Positions 43,615 to 53,110 of a stretch of DNA of 64,000 bases are shown here, piece after piece. The stretch spans positions 33,074-97,073 of the forward strand of contig SHZM01000002.1 in assembly GCA_009692265.1 (NCBI GenBank). Direction: 5' to 3'. The translations under genes were made by a program, and so were the position numbers. How positions within the stretch are numbered: the first letter of the stretch is position 1; each line of letters begins with the position of its first letter. Source of the DNA: Gammaproteobacteria bacterium. Lineage in GTDB: Bacteria; Pseudomonadota; Gammaproteobacteria; Ga0077536. The notes beneath the pieces were generated by a model that worked only from the letters and a program-made list of their open reading frames with translations, did not search any database and was not told where the DNA came from.

Positions 43615-45495
43615 GTGGCTCACCGTCGGAACGACTTTATCACCTTAGGAAGCGCGCTTGTGTTGTTTTTTCTGGTCATCGGCGTTTACTCAGTGGGAAT
43701 TGGTGGTCCGTTGGTATTTGACGACTATGGGACCATTCAACCGCTGCTTAATCTAGGCTTAGTTCCCCACGATTGGCGTGCTTACGTGATAAGTCCGACT
43801 GGACCGTTGGGTCGCCCAATTTCGATGTTGAGCTTTCTGGCAAATCTTCACTGGACTGGAGATAAGCTTTGGCTGTGGAAACTGACGAATATCACGCTCC
43901 ATTGCGTTATCGGCCTGTTGCTTCTGGGAGTCGGGCGGCGGTTATTTCTAATCGCGAACCCGGGATCGCCTCGGGATGCCGAGATCTTCGCTTTTATCAC
44001 AATGGCGCTATGGCTTTTGCATCCCCTTCATCCAAGCACGGTGCTCTATACGGTACAACGGATGACCCAGTTGTCAGCCTTATTCACCGTGGCGGGTATT
44101 CTCGCGTATCTCATTGCGAGGACGCGGAAGGTTGATAATTTCGCCACGCGCGCGTTGCTGTGGGGAAGTTGTTTGGTGTGCTTGCCCCTGGCCGCGTTAA
44201 GCAAGGAATCCGGCCTGCTCTTACCAGCCTACCTCGCAGTGTTGGAGCTTACAGTGTTACATGAGGTGGGTTTGCCTGGCGTGCGCCGGCACTCGCGAGT
44301 GCTCTTACTTTTTTTTCTCGTCGTGCCGGTTGCTATAGGTGGAAGTTATCTCGCGACTCATTTCAGTGAGGCGATCTTGCAACCCCATTTACGGCGTGGG
44401 TTCTCGCTCTGGGAACGCTTGCTGACTGAAAGCAGGGTGGTAATTCACTATCTCGGTTTAATCATTGCTCCGAGCCGTCGAGCGCTGGGGTTTTTTCACG
44501 ATGACATCACCTTATCAACCGGATTACTCGCTCCGTTGAGTACGCTCGGCGCGATTATCGGCCTCGCATCCCTACTAGTAGGGGGCTGGTGGCTAAGGTT
44601 CCGCCTCCCTCTCGTGAGCTGCGGGATTTTATGGTTCTTTGCCGGGCATCTGATGGAGTCGACCATTATTCCGTTGGAACTAATGTTTGAGCATCGAAAT
44701 TATCTTCCGTCCTTTGGCATCATTGTGTCCTTGGTCGGCGCAATGACACTTTCAAGCATCGCACCTCTACGACGGCTTAGAACAACTATCGCGATCGCGG
44801 TTCTGACTCTTTTTACGGCGGTAACGTATTCGATTACACGCGACTGGCGCGATGAGCTTAGCTTGTATACCGCGGGGATCGAGGCACATCCGCGCTCACC
44901 AATAGCCTCCTCGCAACTAGCCGAATTCTATACAGTGAAGAAGCGGTACTCCGATGCTTTGACTACTCTGGCAGCAATCCCCGATACCGGAGCCACTATT
45001 CAGCGGTGGTACATCGCGTGCAAACGCGACGGGAGGATACCCGACAATACTTTCGACGTCGCAGTACTTGCACTCGAGAATTCGCTATCAACTTACTCTG
45101 TAAGCGGGATGGTTGAGCTTGCCAACCTGGGACTCGATGATCACTGTAGATTTCAGCATGAGCAGTTTCTTGAATTACTTGATGGCGCACTGGCCCTCCC
45201 CATGCGGCTCAAGGACAATCGCCAAAAGCTTCTCCTTTATGCCGCGCATTTTGAATGGAAGTTAAAGCGATTTGATTCCGCAATTGAACGACTGGAGCGG
45301 CTTCGAGAACTCATCCCCGAAGAACCAGTTCCATTGTTATTAATGAGCGAATGGCTTCTTGAGGTTGGCGATATAACCCGAGGTAGACAGTCATTGCGAC
45401 ACGCCGAGCACTTGGCTGCGAAGTCGCGGAAGGATTATTCAAAAACACTTCAGAGCGTTCGCGATCTTTATAGCGCGAAAGGCACAAAGTCGTAG
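43615..45495 (+). CDS. TMTC-like polytopic membrane protein, tandem paralogue of the upstream gene
   Basis: LVFDDYGTIQ, LSFLANLHWTG, LHPLHPSTVLYTVQRMTQL, LELMFEHRNYLP aligned with the previous gene; likely GTG start MAHRRNDF. Confidence 0.75.
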   Translation: MAHRRNDFITLGSALVLFFLVIGVYSVGIGGPLVFDDYGTIQPLLNLGLVPHDWRAYVISPTGPLGRPISMLSFLANLHWTGDKLWLWKLTNITLHCVIGLLLLGVGRRLFLIANPGSPRDAEIFAFITMALWLLHPLHPSTVLYTVQRMTQLSALFTVAGILAYLIARTRKVDNFATRALLWGSCLVCLPLAALSKESGLLLPAYLAVLELTVLHEVGLPGVRRHSRVLLLFFLVVPVAIGGSYLATHFSEAILQPHLRRGFSLWERLLTESRVVIHYLGLIIAPSRRALGFFHDDITLSTGLLAPLSTLGAIIGLASLLVGGWWLRFRLPLVSCGILWFFAGHLMESTIIPLELMFEHRNYLPSFGIIVSLVGAMTLSSIAPLRRLRTTIAIAVLTLFTAVTYSITRDWRDELSLYTAGIEAHPRSPIASSQLAEFYTVKKRYSDALTTLAAIPDTGATIQRWYIACKRDGRIPDNTFDVAVLALENSLSTYSVSGMVELANLGLDDHCRFQHEQFLELLDGALALPMRLKDNRQKLLLYAAHFEWKLKRFDSAIERLERLRELIPEEPVPLLLMSEWLLEVGDITRGRQSLRHAEHLAAKSRKDYSKTLQSVRDLYSAKGTKS

Positions 45496-45519
45496 ATAAA
45501 AGAAGCCGTTGCGTATTTT

Positions 45520-46452
45520 CTAGTCTCGATCCCGCTCAATTCGGCGACGTTCAAAATCGGCTTCTTTGTAATGCAAGGAAGATATCAACTCCCCGAGGAC
45601 GCCGATTAGGAAAGTCAGCATGCACGACATATACAACAGCGCGCTCATATTCGTAAAACGATGATGAGCGATAAAGGTATACCCGTAGTACCCGCTCGCC
45701 AATAGAAATAATCCAACGCTGAGCGGAAGGAATAACCGCATTGGTGAGAACAAGGTTCCGATCTTCATGATGATCATCAAAAACCGCAGACCGTCGTGTA
45801 GCAACCGAATATGACTTTTCCCGGCACGTTGCTTGGCGCGAATTGGCACATAGGCAACGGGTAGGCCAGACCGGAAAAAGGCCATCGTGCTGGTCGCGGG
45901 ATACGAAAATCCATTTGGAAGCAGGTATAGAAATCGTTTGAAATGCCGAGCTCGCACGGCGCGAAACCCGGAAGTCAAATCGTCGATTCGGCTTCCAGTC
46001 ATGTAACTCGCGAGGCGATTATAAATGCGATTGGCGAGTCGTCGCGCAAGCGAGGCATGGGTATTCCAGGCGCGAGCCCCTACCGCCATCTCGTACCCTT
46101 CTTCGATTTTCTGGAGTAGTTGCGTGATGTCGTCGGGATCGTGCTGGCCGTCGGCATCCATGAACAACAAAACGTCGCCCCTCGCGTGGCGTGCGCCCGA
46201 TTTGATCGCCGCGCCATTGCCCATTGAATAGGGGTGTCGCAGTCGGGTAACTTCAAAACGCGCACAGATTGTCGCAGTCTCATCGGTACTGCCATCGTCA
46301 ACGACGACTATTTCTGCAGCAGGAAAGGCCGCTCGCAGGTTTGGAAGTAGTTGGGCGAGGCCGTCGGCTTCGTTCTTCGCGGGCAGGACGATGCTTAATT
46401 TTTCATTCGAGCGGGGGTTACCAGTGAGGGCGATCAATTCCTGCACAACCAT
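45520..46452 (-). CDS. Family 2 glycosyltransferase (polyprenyl-phosphate glycosyltransferase type) with C-terminal TM segments
   Basis: SIVLPAKNEADGLAQLL, VVVDDGSTDETA, DADGQHDPDDI, then hydrophobic C-terminus. Confidence 0.88.
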   Translation of the reverse strand: MVVQELIALTGNPRSNEKLSIVLPAKNEADGLAQLLPNLRAAFPAAEIVVVDDGSTDETATICARFEVTRLRHPYSMGNGAAIKSGARHARGDVLLFMDADGQHDPDDITQLLQKIEEGYEMAVGARAWNTHASLARRLANRIYNRLASYMTGSRIDDLTSGFRAVRARHFKRFLYLLPNGFSYPATSTMAFFRSGLPVAYVPIRAKQRAGKSHIRLLHDGLRFLMIIMKIGTLFSPMRLFLPLSVGLFLLASGYYGYTFIAHHRFTNMSALLYMSCMLTFLIGVLGELISSLHYKEADFERRRIERDRD

Positions 46453-46551
46453 GCGGTAGGCCTCCGAATAAGCGAAACGTTACTTGAGCCAGATAGCAGA
46501 GTGCTCGATGCTGTATTGTGCCCCTTGGGCTGCAATAGCGGGAGAAGAAAA

Positions 46552-47697
46552 ATGAAGCGCTGCCTACTAATTACCACGTCCTACCCAAGTCGCGGACCGG
46601 CGGGCGGCGAGGCAGCCGGAGCGTTCGTCCGAGATTTCGCGCAGATTTTGAGCAAGCATATCGAGGTCACGGTGGTGGCACCTGCCCTTCAGGCCGGAAC
46701 CGAGCAGGATGACAACGTGAAAGTGGTCTATTTCCTGGTGCCTAGGATGCCCTTGTCGTTGCTGAGCCCGCTACGGCCCATCGATTGGTGGCCGATTACG
46801 CTTGCATTGAAGCACGGGGCGGCGGCCGCACGGCGTGAAGCAGGTAGCTTTCAGCCCCAGCACATTCTTGCATTTTGGACATTGCCCGGTGGCTTTTGGG
46901 CAAAGCTATGCGCGCGAGCGTTGCGGATACCATACAGCGTCTGGGCACTCGGCAGTGACATCTGGACTCTGGGGAAGATACCGTTAGTGCGCGGCATCCT
47001 TCGCCGGACTTTGCGCGAGGCTAAACACTGCTACGCGGATGGCGAGCAGCTCAGGAGAGACGTCGAGCTACTCTCCGGGCGGTCATGTGACTTTCTCGCA
47101 AGCGCACGCATGCTACCGTGCCCGAAGCGATCGAGGTTCGCGACTCAGGCACCGTATAAGCTCGCCTTTCTCGGGCGCTGGCATGAAAATAAAGGGGCCG
47201 ATATTTTGATGGAGACACTACTGCGATTGAACGACGAGGACTGGCGCTTAATCGACAAAGTGCGAATCGGCGGTGGCGGGCCCTTAGCGAACGTCGTTGA
47301 ACAAGGCGTGCGAGAGCTTCAAAGCGCGGGACGTTCGCTAGAACTCCACGGCTTCATGGGGCGACAAGACGCTGCTGAACTGCTCGGATGGGCGGATTGG
47401 CTCATGATCCCTTCGCGCATCGAAAGCATTCCGGTGATCTTTTCAGATGCGCTGCAGGCGGGATGCCCCATGTTGGCCACTCCTGTCGGAGACCTTGTGC
47501 ACTTAGTAGAGTCTCTCGGAGTAGGCCTGTGTGCCCGCAGCGCGGATAGCGAAGGCTTTACGGAGTTGTTGAAGCGGGGACTGCGCACATCGCCTGGGCA
47601 ATTTAGCAGTGGAATCGTGGCATCGGCACAGAAGTTCAACGTCGCGGAATCCGCGCGAAGATTCCTGCGCGATGCGGAACTCGGAGCACTCGACTGA
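46552..47697 (+). CDS. Family 4-type glycosyltransferase
   Basis: LAFLGRWHENKGADILMETLLRL, GFMGRQDAAELLGWADWLMIPSRIESIPVIFSDALQAGCPMLATPVGDL; likely start MKRCLLIT. Confidence 0.85.
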   Translation: MKRCLLITTSYPSRGPAGGEAAGAFVRDFAQILSKHIEVTVVAPALQAGTEQDDNVKVVYFLVPRMPLSLLSPLRPIDWWPITLALKHGAAAARREAGSFQPQHILAFWTLPGGFWAKLCARALRIPYSVWALGSDIWTLGKIPLVRGILRRTLREAKHCYADGEQLRRDVELLSGRSCDFLASARMLPCPKRSRFATQAPYKLAFLGRWHENKGADILMETLLRLNDEDWRLIDKVRIGGGGPLANVVEQGVRELQSAGRSLELHGFMGRQDAAELLGWADWLMIPSRIESIPVIFSDALQAGCPMLATPVGDLVHLVESLGVGLCARSADSEGFTELLKRGLRTSPGQFSSGIVASAQKFNVAESARRFLRDAELGALD

Positions 47698-47752
47698 ATT
47701 CGGTTTCACCAATTTCTTCGTGTAGAGAAATTCTCGCCAAAGGATAAGGGCT

Positions 47753-48535
47753 ATGCATCCGACGTCTGAAAACGAGCAAGACATGCGCGACCGCTGGGAA
47801 CGACGCGCGATCGAAAAAGGGGGATCGTGCTCCAGTGTGCTTTTTCAGGGGTTGGCCGAGCCCGTTAATGCGCACATTCACACACAGCATTGCGCGGTTT
47901 TAGAAACCAATTTTCTAAATTACATGCCTCGCGGAGCGTTGGTTTTAGATCTCGGCTGCGGGTATGGGCGGCTCGCGCAACAGGTTCGTGCGCGAAGGCC
48001 TGATATTAATCTGGTTGGAATGGATTTTTCGCTCAATTACTGTCTGTTATTCCGCCGAGTAGTCAACGGGCAGGTAATTTGTGGGGACATCCATAATTTG
48101 CCATTTGCTCCTAGTATTTTTGATGGAGTAATCGCGGTCACCGCCCTGATGTACGCCAAGCCAGGTCACCAACAACGAGTCATGAACAACGTGACCAATT
48201 TACTGAAACAAGAAGGACTGGCATTCGTGCTTGATCCAGGTGCTGAATACAGCCGCTTAATTGCATGCTTGCACCCTGCGAGTCGACAAAAAACGACCGG
48301 CGGAGAAAGCTTCTCGAAAGACGAATATCGGAATTTGGCGTACAACGCCGACGTTAGCATCGTGAAGGAAGGTGGATTTCCGTTGCTATCGTTGAGCCTC
48401 CCTGGGTTGTATTTTCTCGGGCGTGGCGCACGGTATCTACGACTGGTATTGAACTTCTTGGCGACAGTAGATAGCGGGCTGAGTACATGGTCGCGTTATT
48501 CGTGTCACCGCTGGATGTTGCTGAAGCGTCATTGA
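47753..48535 (+). CDS. Class I SAM-dependent methyltransferase
   Basis: ALVLDLGCGYGRLAQQV motif I, NLVGMDFS. Confidence 0.82.
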   Translation: MHPTSENEQDMRDRWERRAIEKGGSCSSVLFQGLAEPVNAHIHTQHCAVLETNFLNYMPRGALVLDLGCGYGRLAQQVRARRPDINLVGMDFSLNYCLLFRRVVNGQVICGDIHNLPFAPSIFDGVIAVTALMYAKPGHQQRVMNNVTNLLKQEGLAFVLDPGAEYSRLIACLHPASRQKTTGGESFSKDEYRNLAYNADVSIVKEGGFPLLSLSLPGLYFLGRGARYLRLVLNFLATVDSGLSTWSRYSCHRWMLLKRH

Positions 48536-48543
48536 GGACCACG

Positions 48544-49293
48544 ATGAAATCACTCCGGCAAAAGGCCACCAGCTACTCTAAAGATCAAGATGCTCATCGC
48601 AAGGTTCTAGATTGCGAGTCGCGTACTCGAAAAGCCGAGAAAATCAGAGCCGTTCTACGCGCTGCTGGTGCCTTGTCCAAAGACACCAGGGTACTGGATA
48701 TTGGATGTTCGCATGGGCATATCCTGAAGAATTTGGCACAGGACTCTGGTTACTGTGTCGGCGTCGATATGGATCGTGAGGCAGAGCGACAAACCGCATC
48801 GAACATCGCCTATATCTTGGGCGATGGTGAGCAACTACCGTTCGCCGCACAGAGTTTTGATGTTGTCATTTGCAATCACGTTTATGAACATACCGACAAT
48901 CCACCGACCCTGGCAGCGGAAATTCTTCGCCTGCTGAAGCCAACTGGCGTTTGTTACTTTGCCGGTCCGAATAAATACAGCCTCATAGAGCCACACTACC
49001 ATCTGCCATTCTTAAGTTGGTTACCGCAAGGAGTTGCAAACAGTTATGTCCGCCTGTGTCGCAAGGGCGATGCCTATCTAGTGCGTCCGTATTCGTATCG
49101 TCAACTTGTGGATTTGTTGGGCAGCTTCAACGTCGAAGACTACACACCTCGGATCATCGAGCATCCAGAGCGCTTTCATATCCAAGACCTGATCGCTCCT
49201 GGTTCCGTGCTTCAAAAAATGGCACGACTAAGCTACACACTATGCAGAGGTTTATTCCCGACGTTTATTTTTCTCCTTCGGCGACCGCGGTAA
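48544..49293 (+). CDS. Class I SAM-dependent methyltransferase
   Basis: RVLDIGCSHGHILKNLAQ, FDVVICNHVYEHTDN; likely start MKSLRQK. Confidence 0.85.
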   Translation: MKSLRQKATSYSKDQDAHRKVLDCESRTRKAEKIRAVLRAAGALSKDTRVLDIGCSHGHILKNLAQDSGYCVGVDMDREAERQTASNIAYILGDGEQLPFAAQSFDVVICNHVYEHTDNPPTLAAEILRLLKPTGVCYFAGPNKYSLIEPHYHLPFLSWLPQGVANSYVRLCRKGDAYLVRPYSYRQLVDLLGSFNVEDYTPRIIEHPERFHIQDLIAPGSVLQKMARLSYTLCRGLFPTFIFLLRRPR

Positions 49294-50170
49294 TCCCGTT
49301 GGTGAGCGATGCCTTGAGGGTCAGGGCGATACTGGCGAGTGCAAAATCAATTGTTACCTGCCAGATCCTTGCAAGTAGCGCGATGCTAGCCGCCTGCTCG
49401 AAACCCAAGCTCGGTGCGAGGATGGCGACGTAAGCGCCTTCTTGAACCCCTAACCCTGCCGGCGCAAAGAATGCCAGGATTCCCACCTGGGTCGCCACAA
49501 TGAAGGCGAAGATAAGTAACGGCAACTGTACGGTCGAATCTAGAAAGGCACCTACAAATATCGCCAGTGCCCCTCCTCGTGCGAGTTTTTGCATGGCCAG
49601 CAGCGCAAGATGCAGTGGCAGACGTTTTAATTTGCTGCGCTGCTCTCGAAAGTAGCGCCAACACGCGAGTAATGTGAGTACGCAGGCGATAATCGTCAAA
49701 CCCGCGCCGATCACCACGTCCTCATCAACCGGAAAAGCGACGAGCACCCATAGCCCAAGAACAGCCAGAGCGACAGAGGCCAGAGTAGAGGTTGCAGTTA
49801 TGTAAACCTGAAAAAAACTAGCGTCGAATACGCTTATATTTCCTAGTTCCTTAGCGTGGTAAAGATAACTGCCGACTGCCCAAATCCGTCCCGGCACGTA
49901 TTTACCCATTGTGGGTAAAAAAGTTAAAACAAACACGGTAGGCAATCTTAGCGAACGATGGTTGGCGCGAAAATAATCCCACATGACCCATGCTAAAAAT
50001 AGCATGAAGGTTCCGCCTAACAGCAGACCCAGCATCATTCCCGAGGGATGAAGTAAACGAATTTTGCGAAAGGCGGCCGTGATGAAGTCCGCTAGTTTCC
50101 AGCCGACGATCGAAAAAACGATTAACCACGCGATAGTGAGCAACCTACCCAAGGCTTGAGTGCTAGGCAT
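49265..50170 (-). CDS. UPF0104/AglD-like (lysylphosphatidylglycerol synthase TM family) membrane protein
   Basis: Polytopic; AFFAPAGLGVQEGAYVAILAPSLGFEQA matches the P.G.G.REG-type family motif. Confidence 0.75.
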   Translation of the reverse strand: MPSTQALGRLLTIAWLIVFSIVGWKLADFITAAFRKIRLLHPSGMMLGLLLGGTFMLFLAWVMWDYFRANHRSLRLPTVFVLTFLPTMGKYVPGRIWAVGSYLYHAKELGNISVFDASFFQVYITATSTLASVALAVLGLWVLVAFPVDEDVVIGAGLTIIACVLTLLACWRYFREQRSKLKRLPLHLALLAMQKLARGGALAIFVGAFLDSTVQLPLLIFAFIVATQVGILAFFAPAGLGVQEGAYVAILAPSLGFEQAASIALLARIWQVTIDFALASIALTLKASLTNGITAVAEGEK

Positions 50171-51098
50171 AACCCATCGTGTCGAGAGTCGGTTCAATTT
50201 TTTTCAGGATTCGATCGAAATGATCGGGGAACGGGAAGGCACCTTTGCTCGGAGTGGTATTTATTTCAGGCAAGGACCCCTGTAAGAAAGGTGCAAATCG
50301 GACGAGGGGGAGATCTAAAAATTTCGCCAGCCGAGCAAGTTCCGTGGCGGGGTTTGTCGCCAGTGTTTCTGTTTTTACGGACAATACTCGTTGGGGAGAG
50401 TGGTGTTTGAAATCCAAAATTCTTTTCTGACACATCTCCCACTGCCAAGCACACACATCGGTTAAATGCTTCTGGGTATACGACCGCCACCCTTCGGGCA
50501 GCATAAAATTCCATGCTGCCCCTTCATACCCCTCGATCTCGAGTTTCTCTGGAACATGAAAAGTCACGAATCGCCGGGGGTACAACCACGCCTTCAGCAT
50601 CGATTCAATGGCCGCCATCCCGTGGCGTTGCACATGAACAAATTTCGCGTCAGGAAACATTTCGCCGAGCAACTCCATGCGTAGACTATTGCTGGCGGTT
50701 TTATCCAGCAATCTGCGCGGCAGTGCGTCACGGAAGGGGTTGCACGCGAATAAGAAGGGCGCGGCTTTGAGGTAGACCCCGCCCGCGATTTTGCGCGTGG
50801 CGGTTGGTTCGTACTCCCAAATTCTTTCCGGGTTTACGACATGGCGCCAGAACCAGTGCGGCATGGACTGTTGTTCATAAAGCAACCGGATCCGGTTTTT
50901 TTCTCGTAGCGAGATTTCGGAGGGTAAATGGCATTCTTCAGAGCGCCATGCATGCAGTGATGGATGGCAGGCAGTATCCCAAATATGCTGTCCCTCGCTC
51001 GGCAGTGACCAGAATTTCTGAGAAGTGCGAACGATGTGAAATAGCAGCGACGTACCCGAGCGTGGTGCCCCAACAATAAAGACCGGTTTATGTATCAC
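50163..51098 (-). CDS. Sulfotransferase family protein
   Basis: N-terminal PVFIVGAPRSGTSLLFHIV (5'-PSB loop); PDAKFVHVQRHGMAAIESMLKAW (3'-PB-like region). Confidence 0.85.
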   Translation of the reverse strand: MIHKPVFIVGAPRSGTSLLFHIVRTSQKFWSLPSEGQHIWDTACHPSLHAWRSEECHLPSEISLREKNRIRLLYEQQSMPHWFWRHVVNPERIWEYEPTATRKIAGGVYLKAAPFLFACNPFRDALPRRLLDKTASNSLRMELLGEMFPDAKFVHVQRHGMAAIESMLKAWLYPRRFVTFHVPEKLEIEGYEGAAWNFMLPEGWRSYTQKHLTDVCAWQWEMCQKRILDFKHHSPQRVLSVKTETLATNPATELARLAKFLDLPLVRFAPFLQGSLPEINTTPSKGAFPFPDHFDRILKKIEPTLDTMGYA

Positions 51099-51215
51099 TC
51101 CGAGGCAGCCTTGTTGCGATCGATCGACTTGCGAAGCGTTGGCTGACGCGCGCGCGTTCGCGTACGGTTTTGATTAAAAAGTGCCTTGCGGAAGGTTCGC
51201 ATGAGCGGCATTAGC

Positions 51216-52385
51216 TCAGCGCGCCAGGAGTAAGGAAACGCATGAAATGACATCCTCGATATCGGCATCGAGCAATTTCGGTCCGAGCGGCAGGCTTACT
51301 GTACACCGGCCGGCGGCGGTCGCGTGCGGATAATCCTCCGGCCGCCAACCGAACCGCTCCTGGTAATAGGGGTGTTCGGCAAGGCAAAGATAATGTACGC
51401 CCACTCCTATCCGATGCCGGGTCATTTCCGCCAGAAACTCGTCGCGGCTAAGTGGGGCGGTTGGATCCAGGAGCACTGTGTAGAGATGCAAACCATGCCT
51501 GGTATTGGGTGCGGTCACGGCAGGCAATTGGGCAGGTAAATTCGCGAACGCGGTCTGATAGCGCTCCCAGATTACCCGTCGCCGTTGCCAATGCGCCTCG
51601 ATCTTCGCGAGTTGATGTAAGCCAATGGCGGCTTGCAGATCCATCATGTTGTACTTGAAGCCGCACTCGACCACGTAATAGTGCTTGTAGCCGCTATCGC
51701 TGAAGCGCGTCCAGGCATCGCGATCCATTCCGTGCAAAGCCAACGTTCGGACTCGACCAGCGGCAGCCAGATCGCGAGTGACTACCATCCCGCCTTCGCC
51801 CGTTACAACGTTCTTCGTGACATAGAAGCTGAAGCAGCCAAAAGCACCAAACGTTCCGGCTTTCTTTCCGGCATATTCGGTTTCGATGGCGTGCGCGCAG
51901 TCTTCGATGATGGTCAGATTATGTAACTCGGCGAGCGCCATTAGTGCTGGCATCTCGCAAGGACGGCCAGCGAAATGGACTGGCACGATGGCGCGAGTAC
52001 GCGGGCTAATTTTGGCGCGCACCGCCGTAGGATCCAAATTGAGGGTCACAGGATCGATGTCCGCAAGGACCGGCGTCGCCCCCGCGTGAATGATGGCATT
52101 CACCGTCGCGCAAAAAGTGAGCGGAGTCGTGATGACCTCGTCGCCGGCTTGGATTCCGGCTGCGATCAGACTGACGTGCAACGCTGCCGTACAGGAATTT
52201 ACCGCCGCGACGCAGGCGGGATCGATCCCCTTATACTCGGCGAATGCTTCTTCGAATTGCTTCACCTTCGGTCCCGTGCCGAGCCAACCGGAGCGCATCG
52301 TTGCGACGACTTCCTCGATCTCTTCGTCACCGATGAGAGGTGATCCAAAAACCAGGAACTCCTGACGCGGCGGGCGAGTCGTCAT
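51216..52385 (-). CDS. DegT/DnrJ/EryC1/StrS family sugar aminotransferase
   Basis: CTAALHVSLIAAGIQAGDEVITTPLTF, EDCAHAIET, CFSFYVTKNVVTGEGGMV PLP-lysine region. Confidence 0.92.
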   Translation of the reverse strand: MTTRPPRQEFLVFGSPLIGDEEIEEVVATMRSGWLGTGPKVKQFEEAFAEYKGIDPACVAAVNSCTAALHVSLIAAGIQAGDEVITTPLTFCATVNAIIHAGATPVLADIDPVTLNLDPTAVRAKISPRTRAIVPVHFAGRPCEMPALMALAELHNLTIIEDCAHAIETEYAGKKAGTFGAFGCFSFYVTKNVVTGEGGMVVTRDLAAAGRVRTLALHGMDRDAWTRFSDSGYKHYYVVECGFKYNMMDLQAAIGLHQLAKIEAHWQRRRVIWERYQTAFANLPAQLPAVTAPNTRHGLHLYTVLLDPTAPLSRDEFLAEMTRHRIGVGVHYLCLAEHPYYQERFGWRPEDYPHATAAGRCTVSLPLGPKLLDADIEDVISCVSLLLAR

Positions 52386-53110
52386 ATTAAGAGTTCGTTT
52401 CGGTTCTCTAGCAAAATGCGGTTAGCTTCAAACAAAGAATCGAAAGTTCCTGCGTCAGTCCAGCGGCCGCGACAAAAGCTGTACTGCAATTGTTGGCGCT
52501 GGATATAAACATTATTGACGGCGGTGATCTCCAGTTCGCCGCGTACGGATGGAGTGATCCCGCGAATGATCTCAAACACTGTTTCATCGTAGAGATATAA
52601 GCCGATCACTGCGTACGCTGACTTTGGTTGTGACGGTTTTTCTTCGATATCGATAATTTGATGTTCGTCCAACGCGGCGACCCCAAAGCGTTCAGGATCG
52701 CCTACTTGTTTCAACAGGACGCGCGCACCAGAGCTCTGCGCGGAATAGGCTTTCACGTACGGTTCAATACAGTATTCAAAGACATTATCACCCAACAGCA
52801 CACAGAGGCGCTCACCGCCGCAAAACCGTTCGGCCAAGGCCAGTGCATGCGCGATTCCGCCCGCGGTTTCTTGCACGCAGTAGGCGAGATGACAATTAAA
52901 TTCGTCACCGCTGCCCAAACAGCGCACGATGTCTCCCATGTGCAGGGTACTGGTGACCACTAGGATGTCGTGAATGCCGGCAGCAGTCAGCTGCTTGATC
53001 GGGTGGTAGAGCATCGGCTCCGTGCCGACTGGCAGCAAGTGTTTATTCGTCGCCTTTGTTAAAGGATGCAGGCGGGTACCGAGCCCGCCAGCGAGGATAA
53101 TGCCTTTCAT
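52382..53110 (-). CDS. Glucose-1-phosphate thymidylyltransferase (short RmlA-type nucleotidyltransferase)
   Basis: GIILAGGLGTRLHPLTKATNKHLLPVG, LLGDNVFE, WTDAGTFDSLFEA; 242 aa; 4-nt overlaps on both sides. Confidence 0.9.
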   Translation of the reverse strand: MKGIILAGGLGTRLHPLTKATNKHLLPVGTEPMLYHPIKQLTAAGIHDILVVTSTLHMGDIVRCLGSGDEFNCHLAYCVQETAGGIAHALALAERFCGGERLCVLLGDNVFEYCIEPYVKAYSAQSSGARVLLKQVGDPERFGVAALDEHQIIDIEEKPSQPKSAYAVIGLYLYDETVFEIIRGITPSVRGELEITAVNNVYIQRQQLQYSFCRGRWTDAGTFDSLFEANRILLENRNELLI

